Below, one piece after another: positions 49,260 to 58,087 of a DNA stretch of 64,000 nucleotides. A program made the position numbers and the translations under genes. Each line of letters opens with the position of its first letter. Position 1 is the first letter of the stretch. Origin of the DNA: Histomonas meleagridis (lineage: Eukaryota > Parabasalia > Tritrichomonadida > Dientamoebidae). A model generated the notes under the pieces. The model was not told the origin of the DNA and made no database searches. It saw only the letters and a program-made list of their open reading frames with translations. The stretch is taken from assembly GCA_020186115.1 (NCBI GenBank), contig WSYJ01000036.1, positions 186,001-250,000 on the forward strand, written 5' to 3'.

Positions 49260-50609
49260 ATGCAAGGAAAACCCACTTTGAGTTCTCGAAGAACATCAAC
49301 ATCAAGACAAGAAAATTTAATCAGGAGAACCCAAAATCCTTCACTTACCAATACAAAAAACACGAATATGAATACAAAAAAAAATTCAGCTCCATTGCAA
49401 TCATTAGAAAAAATTATATTTGAGTTAAAAAATGATCACATTGAAACATCTTCCAAATCTGCAATGAAGTATTTTGATAATAAATTTCCATATTCTTTTA
49501 ATCTTTTCATTAGTAGTTTAATATATACAGCTTTTTTATCTCAAAGAAATGATGCAATTTTATATTTGAATTTTATGAAATCTATTGAAACATTAGAAAA
49601 AGGCGTTCAATGTAACTCAATAATAAATGTTTTTAAGAATTATTTATTAAGATTAAAATCACAAGAATCAAATCATTTACTTACAAAAATGATCGAATAT
49701 GAACTAATTCAACCTGATTTTGTTCAGAATAAGAGATCATTATGTTATGCAAATTATTATTCAGATGAAGAAATTCATAGTTATAATTATAAATTTCAAG
49801 AACAGTTTCTTATAGATCTTGAAGAACTATCAAAGAATGATTGGGAACTTCATAAGCAATTAATAAAAGAAGGAGTTAATCCAAATGAAATATTAAAAAT
49901 AATTCGAAATGATGAAATTGAAAAACTTCAAGAAATTTCATCACAAACAAACTTCGATTTTAATCAACATGTTAAACCATCACTTTATGAAAGATATTCA
50001 TTTATTAATGAAAAGAATGTTTCAATAATTGATTTTGCAGCCTTTTTCGGAGCAATTAAATGTTTTCGATTTTTACTTATGAATGGTTCTACAATCGAAA
50101 ACACATTAAAATATGCAATTGCTGGTGGAAATTTAGAGATTACATATTTATGTGAACAAAACATTTTATCAATTGAAGAAGTATATAAAACAGCAATTGA
50201 ATTTCATCGGAATGAAATTTTTCAATATTTTTACGAAAAGAAAAAAATACCAAATAAAGATTTAACAAAATATGGAATGCATTGCTTAAGATATTGTAAT
50301 TTCAAAATGTTTATGTTTTTAAAATCAGTTGGTATGAAAATAAACAAAGAAATTTTAGAAGAAGCAATATTAAATGGTAATACATTCTTTATCAAACGAT
50401 ATATAACAGATAAAAAATATTTTCCAATCATTTCAAATTGTCCAAATGCGTCAAGAAATTATGAGTTAATTAAAATGATTCTTGAACAAGGCGACTTTAA
50501 TAAAATTACACTAAATATTGGTTTAACTTGTTTAAAATTTGTTTTAATTGATTTATGTTTTCTATTTCAATTTAAATTTTCTTTAATTTGTTTAATGCAC
50601 AACTTTTAA
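49260..50609 (+). CDS. DUF3447/ankyrin protein
   Basis: 449 residues with a proper ATG. A basic, Ser/Thr-rich N-terminus (MQGKPTLSSRRTSTSRQENL) precedes the DUF3447 helical domain (LEKIIFELKNDH, FPYSFNLFISSLIYTAFLS) and core (DWELHKQLIKEGVNPNEILK, EKLQEISSQTNFDFNQ, ERYSFINEKNVSIIDFAAFF, AIAGGNLEITYLCEQ, NGNTFFIKRYITDKKYF). The last ankyrin unit (NASRNYELIKMILEQGDFNK) runs into hydrophobic spacer-coded sequence before a stop. This is the best candidate for an expressed DUF3447 gene here; the long array follows directly. DUF3447 proteins are abundant in trichomonads and of unknown function. Confidence 0.85.
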   Translation: MQGKPTLSSRRTSTSRQENLIRRTQNPSLTNTKNTNMNTKKNSAPLQSLEKIIFELKNDHIETSSKSAMKYFDNKFPYSFNLFISSLIYTAFLSQRNDAILYLNFMKSIETLEKGVQCNSIINVFKNYLLRLKSQESNHLLTKMIEYELIQPDFVQNKRSLCYANYYSDEEIHSYNYKFQEQFLIDLEELSKNDWELHKQLIKEGVNPNEILKIIRNDEIEKLQEISSQTNFDFNQHVKPSLYERYSFINEKNVSIIDFAAFFGAIKCFRFLLMNGSTIENTLKYAIAGGNLEITYLCEQNILSIEEVYKTAIEFHRNEIFQYFYEKKKIPNKDLTKYGMHCLRYCNFKMFMFLKSVGMKINKEILEEAILNGNTFFIKRYITDKKYFPIISNCPNASRNYELIKMILEQGDFNKITLNIGLTCLKFVLIDLCFLFQFKFSLICLMHNF

Positions 50610-53224
50610 TAGCTGCAGAAAATGGTTATTATGAAACAATACAATGGCTTTCTCAACAAACTGGGTTTGATGTTAATTATAGTGGTATATTTTTGTTTTA
50701 TTTGAAATTAATTTTAATAATTTGATATATAAAAATAATAATCGGAACTTACTTCTATTATTTGAAACTTTATTAATGTTAGCAATTAAAAATTATCAGA
50801 TGGAAGTAATTAGATTTCTTCTTAAACATAAAAAAATTGATATTAACGCGAAAGACATTTATTTATTTTATATAGAATTTATTTTATTAATTTTATATTT
50901 CAATGTTATATTTGAAAATTGTTCTAAATATTTAAAACAGCGCTAATGAAAGCATGTCAAAATGGTTATACAGAAATAGTTAAGTTACTTCTTAAACAAA
51001 AAGGAATTGATGTTGCTGCTAAAAATACTTGTTTGTTTTGTTTAGGGTTTATTTTTATATTTTTGGATTTGCAAATGGTTTTTGGAAATTATTCGAATCA
51101 TTTGAAACAGCACTTACTTATGCATCGCAAAAAGGTTGTATTGAAATAGTTAAAATACTTCTTAAACAAGAAGGAATTAATAGCAATACTAAGAATAATT
51201 GTTTTAAATGTTTCATATTTATTCTAATAATTTGATAATTAAAAATATTATTTAAAATTTATCAAGACCTTTTGAAAAGGCACTTTTTTTTGCTGTTGAA
51301 AAAAATTATATTGAAATAGTTAAATTACTTCTTGAACAAAAAGGGATTGCTCTTAATACTAGTAATATTTACTTATATTGTTTTGGATTTATTTTATTAA
51401 TTTAATGTTTCAAAGTAATAATAGGAAATCGTTTAAGCTATTTGATACAGTCCTTATTTATGCATCTCATCGTGGTTATTTATATACCGTTAAAATACTT
51501 CTTGAACAAGAAGGAATTGATATTAATGCTAAAAATATTTATTTGCTTTATTTGGTATTTATTGTAATAATTTTTAATTTTAAAATAATATTTGGAAATT
51601 ATTTAAATTATTTTATACAGCACTTATGTCTGCATCTTATAATTGTCATACAGAAATAGTTAAATTACTTCTTGAACAAGAAGGAATTGATATTAATGAT
51701 AAAAATAATATTTATTTTAATAATCTGATATTTCAAAATAATATTTGGAAATTATTTAAATTATTTTATACAGCACTTATGTTAGCATCTTCAAATGGCC
51801 GAATAGAAATAGTTAAATTACTTCTTGAACAAGAAGGAATTGATATTAATGCTAAAGATATTTATTTGTTTTATTTAATGTTTGTTTTAATAATTTTGTA
51901 TTTAAAAATAAAATTTGGAAATTATTTTAAACATTTAAAACAGCACTTATGCATGCATCTGAAAAAGGTCATACAGAAATCGTTAAATTACTTCTTGAAC
52001 AAGAAGGTATTAATATTAATGCTAAAGACATTTATTTGTTTTATTTAAAATTTATTTGATTGATTTGATATTTAAAAGTAATATTTGGAAATTATTTATA
52101 TTATTTAAAACAGCACTTATATTAGCATCTGAAAAAGGTCATACAGAAATCGTTAAATTACTTCTTGAACAAGAAGGTATTAATATTAATGCTAAAGATA
52201 TTTATTTATTTTATTTAAAATTTATTTAAATAATTTGATATTTCAAAATAATATTTGGAAATTATTTTAAAAATTTGAAACAGCACTTATGCATGCATCT
52301 GAAAAAGGTCATACAGAAATCGTTAAATTACTTCTTGAACAAGAAGGTATTGACATTAATGATAAAGACATTTATTTGTTTTACTTAAAATTTATTATAT
52401 TAATTTGATATTTCAAAATAATATTTGGAAATTTATTAAATTATTTTGGACAGCACTTTTTATATCATATTATTGTACACGTCAAAAAGATGTTTTTAAA
52501 TTACTTATTAAGGATGAAAGAACAAATCTTAACTTTCAATATATTTGCACAAACAATTTCAAATTTGTATAAATTATTTGATATTTACTTAAATAATTTA
52601 AAATTTTAACTAAAAATATGGAATTTATTTTGGTTGTTTGAAACTATTTTTACGCTTGCAATAAAAGATCTTCCTATTGAAATGATTAAATTTCTTCTTG
52701 AACAAAAACAAATTGATATCAATAAGAAAAATTTTCATTTCTTCATTTTGCAATTTATTTCGAATATTTCATGTTTATAATGAATGTATGGAATTTATTT
52801 AAATCATTTGACACACCGCTTATGGTTGCAATTCAAAATGGTAAACTTGAAGTTGTTAAATTATTATGTAAACAAGAAGGAATTAATATCAATGCAAAAA
52901 ATATTTATATTTTTTATTTGCAATTTTATTTTGGAATTTGATTTTTCAAAAAAATATATGGAGTTTGCTCTATATTTTTGATACAGCACTTATGATTGCA
53001 GCTTCAAAGGATAATGCTGATATTGTTAAATTACTCTTGAAACAAAAAGAAATCAATGTTGATGCAAAAAATATTTCTTTGTTAATTCTAAAATGGTATA
53101 TATTCATCGTATTTATCATTTCTTTTTTTGGAATTTATTAAAATTATATCATACTGCACTTGTAATAGCAAATAATAGGGGCCACACGCAAGTTGTTGAA
53201 ATTCTTCATAATAAATCTCATTGA
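50594..53224 (+). other. Long ankyrin-unit array with 170-bp period
   Basis: Sixteen units, each open through its ankyrin part (for example ETLLMLAIKNYQMEVIRFLL, KTALMKACQNGYTEIVKLLL, YTALMLASSNGRIEIVKLLL, DTALMIAASKDNADIVKLLL) and each in a frame different from its neighbour. The final unit, HTALVIANNRGHTQVVEILH, ends with its own stop after NKSH. Anchor bases: 50601, 50771, 50941, 51111, 51281, 51451, 51621, 51774, 51944, 52114, 52284, 52454, 52647, 52817, 52987, 53157. Thirteen of fifteen steps are exactly 170; the others are 153 and 193. Confidence 0.9.
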
Positions 53225-53473
53225 TAAGAATAAACGAATCTTTAACTATTCTTTTCGCTTCAAAATATCATCTAAACAAAGTTTTCTAATGTAAATTCCA
53301 CTTTCTATCAATGGTTGATTAATATTAAAATGCATCATTTTGTAAATCTAAATTTTTATATTTTAGATGTATTTGATTTATGGAATAATTTCTTTTTATA
53401 ATTTATATCGATGCACATAACATTTGTAATCTATTTCTCGTTAAACACATTACATTTTATGGAAAGCGTTTAT

Positions 53474-54886
53474 TCAAATTGATTTCGCAGCATTTTTTAT
53501 AACCGAAATTGCGGTTCTTATTTGGTCCTCAGAGTGTGCCTGTGAGATGAAGATTTTAATTGTTGGGCGCCCAGCCTTCAAGTCCCTCATTCTCACGAAT
53601 TTTGCTTTAGCGATTGCGACCGGGTTTTCATCCTCAGCGCATTTATCGCAAATTCTTTGTAGGATCTCATCCTCCTCTTTAATCGTTGCCTTAGCTTCCT
53701 TTAAACGCAAGTGTATAAGAGGAGAAATTTCGTCGCCTAAAATGTCAAAACCGTCGATGCCGTTAAGCTCATTTCGAGCGAGCTGAATGTTGGAACGGAG
53801 CTTCCTGATCCTTTCTTCGCCATCTTGCTCGACTATCTCAATTGCCTTGGTTGCTGCAACGACATTAAAGCAGGGAGGAGATGCAGAAAAGATATACGCA
53901 TGTGATGCAAGTCTTTGATGTGCACAAATTTCTTTGGTACCAACAGAAAAACCACCAAGAGATGCAAAGGCAGGGCCATATGAACCAATTGAAACTTCGA
54001 TTAAATCTCGTGGAATATCATAATGTTCACAAAGTCCTTTTCCAGTCTTACCAACACAGCCAAAAGAGTATGTCTCATCAATGATTAACCGGAGACAAAA
54101 CTCTTTGCGTAATTGAATTAATGTAGGAAGATCTAAAAGTGAGCCATCATTTGTAAATAAGCCTTCAGTAACAACCCAACGATTGCATTTATCCCACCTA
54201 GCAAATGTCTTTTTGTTAGACGCAACTTTTTCGCGCAAATCGTCCATGTCATTATGCTTATATGGAATAACTTTGCAACGTGTGAGTTCGCTTCCAAGTT
54301 GGCATGCAAACCATGCGCCATCATCAACAAATAAAATATCTGAGTTTTTGATGAGTGATTGTATAATTGATGTTGTAGTTGCAAATGGATAACAATAATT
54401 AACTGTCTCTTCAGAACCAAGGAATTTAGCCATTTCTTCTTCTACTTTAAGATGTACATCCATTGTACCATAAAATTGACGTGGTCCACAAGCACCAACA
54501 GCATATTTGTCGATGGCAGCAAGTGAGGCATCTATGATTTCTTGGTTCATGTTAAGTCCGTAAAAGTTTGGTACACCAAGATTTATCATTTTCTTTCCAT
54601 CAATTTCGATTGTATCACTAGGTCCTGACGTTATTGTCTTATCTCTAAATATTGATTTATCAATTACAGCATCATCTAAATCTGGAATTAGAGGCTTTGG
54701 TTTCCAATCAGCAATGATTTCATCTTCTTCGGCTTCAGTAATATCGTCAGTTGGATCATGAATTGGTTCTGGACTTCTCAACAAAAGCAAAACAATGAAA
54801 ACAATCAGACCGATCTCAACAAAAAGATGGATAGGTGATTGATTCCATAAGAAGGACACTAGTTTCTCGAGAAGTGGTACAATCAT
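53474..54886 (-). CDS. SPTLC1: Serine palmitoyltransferase subunit 1 (LCB1-type)
   Basis: 470 residues. One N-terminal membrane helix (LFVEIGLIVFIVLLLL) anchors it in the ER, as in other LCB1 proteins. The body is an alpha-oxoamine synthase fold: MINLGVPNFYGLNMNQEIID, VGACGPRQFYGTMDVHLKVE, DILFVDDGAWFACQLGSELT, CKVIPYKHNDMDDL, LIIDETYSFGCVGKTGKGLC EHY. Where catalytic subunits have the PLP-binding lysine this protein reads VSIGSYGPAFASLGGFSVG, with none, as expected for the non-catalytic partner. It would pair with an LCB2 subunit, not in this window, for the first step of sphingolipid synthesis (serine plus palmitoyl-CoA). Confidence 0.93.
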   Translation of the reverse strand: MIVPLLEKLVSFLWNQSPIHLFVEIGLIVFIVLLLLRSPEPIHDPTDDITEAEEDEIIADWKPKPLIPDLDDAVIDKSIFRDKTITSGPSDTIEIDGKKMINLGVPNFYGLNMNQEIIDASLAAIDKYAVGACGPRQFYGTMDVHLKVEEEMAKFLGSEETVNYCYPFATTTSIIQSLIKNSDILFVDDGAWFACQLGSELTRCKVIPYKHNDMDDLREKVASNKKTFARWDKCNRWVVTEGLFTNDGSLLDLPTLIQLRKEFCLRLIIDETYSFGCVGKTGKGLCEHYDIPRDLIEVSIGSYGPAFASLGGFSVGTKEICAHQRLASHAYIFSASPPCFNVVAATKAIEIVEQDGEERIRKLRSNIQLARNELNGIDGFDILGDEISPLIHLRLKEAKATIKEEDEILQRICDKCAEDENPVAIAKAKFVRMRDLKAGRPTIKIFISQAHSEDQIRTAISVIKNAAKSI

Positions 54887-55096
54887 TTGTGGCCAAAAGA
54901 GAACATTTTTCTGAACTTTATATCCTTTTTCAAAACCGCCTCCGTTTGTTTTTTGAATAGTTTATATCATGATATCATTTTGAAAATACGTTTAAAAAAA
55001 AACTTTTTCAACAAGTTTCAATTTGCAAGATGATGAACATTTTTATATACTATCAAAAATGATAGGTCTATTTAATAATTTTCATGAGATTTTTAT
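54887..55096. other. 5' flank of the SPT1 gene
   Basis: AT-rich; GAAAATACGTTTA at 54982-54994 is the only motif noted. Confidence 0.45.
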
Positions 55097-55575
55097 TTAA
55101 TGATATGTAAATTTTGTTAGAAAATAGGAATATAATGAACCAAGCATAGAAAGAGTAATAGTATTAGTAAAAATAGATTTGGATATAATTGTTCTTGTAA
55201 CAGATCGTGTATGAATATATGTAACAACAAATTGCTTTGACTTTGTAAATGTATTAGATTTTGTAAATGCTTTTGAAGCTGTAAGCGTGTGCGTTGGCCA
55301 TTGATATTGATTGCACTTATCAATTGGTATTCCTTTAGACACATTAAGTGATCCAAACGTTGTACCATCACTTATAAATTCTAGAATTTTTGTGATTTTA
55401 CTGGTTGTCCTTCCCCAGTTTTTGTTGATTTACTTGTTTGTTTATTTTGATTTCTCGGGGTTAATATTTGGCTTATTGTCATTTATTTTTTCTACTTTGT
55501 TTACATTTGTTTTTGGTTGCGTTTTCTGAGGATTTTCTTTTTGTTCTTATGTTTTTGTAGTGGTTTGCTCCATAA
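55097..55575 (-). pseudogene. Relic of a surface-protein-like gene
   Basis: On the minus strand pieces read MEQTTTKT, then ENPQKTQPKTNVNK, KINDNKPNINPEKSK with stops between, and a final Ser/Thr-rich frame (THTLTASKAFTKSNTFTKSK, VTRTIISKSIFTNTITLSML) ending in a hydrophobic stretch, YSYFLTKF. Ser/Thr-rich composition suggests an extracellular linker, but the identity is unknown and the locus is broken. Confidence 0.35.
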
Positions 55576-55662
55576 AATGAAATAACAAAATTCATTAAAT
55601 TTAAAACTTATCAATTTTCGATGGCAGCTTTAATATTTGAAAAGTTTTAAAAAAAGAAAAAA

Positions 55663-56991
55663 ATGGAAAATGACCAACAGATCACAGTAAAGATAAATGA
55701 CGATGAAACCATTCGAATTTTAGCAAGTTTTGGACGTGAAAATCTTTGTGGCGTGTATCTATTAGGAATTTCATGTCTTGCAAGGATTTATGGTCTTTCA
55801 AAGCCTAAGGAAGAATATGCCTTTTTCAATAGCAAGGAAGAACTCAAAAAATTTATCCAAACATATCTCAACAATGAATATAGTGAAATTTTGGTTGATC
55901 CCAAAGATGGTGCTTATTTATGTTCTATTGGCGAAAGCCCAGCATATCTTTTTGTTAGTGCTGAGCGAGCCAATTACACTTCAACTCCAATAGAAGGCAT
56001 TTATTTAGATGTCCGAGATCTTTCTATACAAAATATCCAAAGTTTTTCACGTTATTTAAATTCAAAAACCATTACAATGTCAGATTTATTTCGTAATCCA
56101 GTTTGTTTTTGGTCGTCACTTAAAGTACTTAGTTATCTCCCAACAGATTTTCATTTACAAGAATATCCAGATGAAGCAATCCCACTAATTACTGGATCTG
56201 CACCAGGGACTCTTCTTGACCGTACAGCAAAAAGTCAAAAGATTTCCTATGGAGCTCGAGTCATCACTGATACGCTTGTGGATATACTTCAAAATTATAA
56301 TTTCCCTTACTACGAGATAGAACGTATCTACGAAGATCTTCTCCTTACATCCATTTTCCCAAACTTCACGTACAGCCACCTTGGAAACTTCCCGAGTCTT
56401 TTGTCGAACGTTACGATCAACTCTCAAACGGTCTCCATCCCAAACATAGGGATTCCAAGATTTGCTGGTTTCATTATGCCACTCTATATGTATGCACATG
56501 AGACAAAAATAAGTGAAGATGATTTCTTTATCCAATCTAGATCTTCTAATTTCAACGATTTTTGCAAACTTCAGGAAACAATGGTTACAATCGATAAATC
56601 GCCATTTGTAGCTTGGTTTTGCTTTGACAAACATTGCTTCCCATCTTGGCTAGTTCTACCTGCGATCGATATATGCGCAGCTCTCGTTGATTTGGAAAAT
56701 GCAGAAGATTTAGGCGAATGGGTATTTAACAATTCCTTAACAATGTGGAAAGAAGCAATTTGTTTACTGGAACCAGATTTGTGTCTGGACTGTCTCGAGA
56801 AAATTAAGGATAGTGGAGTCTTGGAAATGCTTGAAAGCCCATTATTTTCTTTGAATAATAAGGAAACACAGAAAATTTTCGGATACAAAGCAATGTATAC
56901 GAAAAATCCAAGAGCAGATATATATGCTTTCTTAAAGACAAATCCAAAAGGAACTGTTCAAGAGTTTAGAAAATATTTCCAGAATAAGTAG
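55663..56991 (+). CDS. Hypothetical 442-aa protein
   Basis: A complete, well-formed frame beginning MENDQQITVKINDDETIRIL. It has mixed globular composition, no low-complexity segments, no signal peptide or membrane span, and about nine cysteines mostly in the C-terminal third (WFCFDKHCFPSWLVLPAIDI, EAICLLEPDLCLDCLEKI). I recognise no domain. It ends TKNPRADIYAFLKTNPKGTV followed by a basic tail. The purine-rich run GTTTTAAAAAAAGAAAAAAATGG precedes the ATG. Confidence 0.8.
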   Translation: MENDQQITVKINDDETIRILASFGRENLCGVYLLGISCLARIYGLSKPKEEYAFFNSKEELKKFIQTYLNNEYSEILVDPKDGAYLCSIGESPAYLFVSAERANYTSTPIEGIYLDVRDLSIQNIQSFSRYLNSKTITMSDLFRNPVCFWSSLKVLSYLPTDFHLQEYPDEAIPLITGSAPGTLLDRTAKSQKISYGARVITDTLVDILQNYNFPYYEIERIYEDLLLTSIFPNFTYSHLGNFPSLLSNVTINSQTVSIPNIGIPRFAGFIMPLYMYAHETKISEDDFFIQSRSSNFNDFCKLQETMVTIDKSPFVAWFCFDKHCFPSWLVLPAIDICAALVDLENAEDLGEWVFNNSLTMWKEAICLLEPDLCLDCLEKIKDSGVLEMLESPLFSLNNKETQKIFGYKAMYTKNPRADIYAFLKTNPKGTVQEFRKYFQNK

Positions 56992-57019
56992 ATATAAATA
57001 AAGAAAATAGAGATATTAT

Positions 57020-57894
57020 AATATTGGATCTTTAGGATCATTCATTAAAACATTATTTGGATGTACAAATGTTTCATTATATGATTCATAATCGAAAATT
57101 AAGTTTTCAACTAATAAATTATTTGATATATTGTTTACATTTATAATATTTAAGTTTTAAAATTTCATGTTTGTATTATTTCATCACCAAATTGAAGATC
57201 TGAATCATTAATAATTAAATCATAACCATTTGGATTAGTTGAAAATGGATCTTTTAACTTAATATTATGTTTTGTACCTTCTTTATTATGTAATTCTAAA
57301 ATAAATTTAAGCTGATTGATTAATATAAAATATTTTATCATTAACATAATTATGAATTCCATCTAATGAATTCATTGATGAATAAATATTAACGGGAATT
57401 CTCATTGGATTTCTTGCTAATGCAGGAATATAATGATCATTTGAATCCATTTCCCAAAAAAGTGAATAAATATTATCCGGTTGATAACCATATAAAGTTA
57501 TAATTAAATTTTCTCTCCAGAATTACGGTTTGGTTTTCCTTTTACACATTTTCCATATTCAGATGTTATACATTCCTTTGTATTTGTCATTTCAATGAAT
57601 TTTGGATTTGAATTAATATCATTTTGTGTAAATGGTCCAACTGCTGTTATTACATAAGTCACATCTAAATTTTCTTTTATAGCTATATTTATAACTACAT
57701 GAATTTGATATTCTCCGATTTCTAATTGTGATTGAGGGATTATAACTTTTATTTATAGTTAAATGTTCTGTGTTTTGTGTTCGCTTATTTCCAACATAAA
57801 TTTTATTTGAAGGTGATATTACTATTAAATCTAAATCATAATATATTGGAAGTAATGTGTCTGAACTAAGAGGAATATCATGTGAACATAACAC
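57020..57894 (-). pseudogene. Decayed gene, surface-protein-like
   Basis: From 57894 pieces read MLCSHDIPLSSDTLLPIYYD LDLIVISPSNKIYVGNKR, then in shifted frames IPQSQLEIGEYQIHVVINIA, YVITAVGPFTQNDINSNPKF, CITSEYGKCVKGKPNRNSGE, SLFWEMDSNDHYIPALARNP, KFILELHNKEGTKHNIKLKD and NLIFDYESYNETFVHPNNVL. The short beta strands and the Cys pair look extracellular. At least four lesions. The family is not recognised, and the 5' end may be missing. Confidence 0.6.
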
Positions 57895-58087
57895 AATTCA
57901 ATGATTGCATTTTAAAATTTCAACCAAAAATTTGTTGATAAACAAATCTAATCACATTTCATGTTTAAATAATAGTTCCAACAAAGTTTATATTTTACTT
58001 AATATTTAATTTTTTTAATGATAACTTAAAGAAAGAAGTTATATTTTTACACTAAACTAAGATTTATTTCGTATTACATCATATTTA
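57895..58087. other. Intergenic
   Basis: AT-rich, nothing supported. Confidence 0.5.

Noticed and set aside
50594-53224. CRISPR-like array (regular units and spacers)
   Set aside because: The regular part encodes ankyrin repeats, the spacers are similar to each other, and the organism is eukaryotic.
50594-53224. Ordinary trichomonad introns in the ankyrin spacers
   Set aside because: No GTAYGT 5' site or ACTAACACACAG 3' site occurs. The frequent GTTTTATTT ... ACAG reading joins units out of frame and is missing from several spacers.
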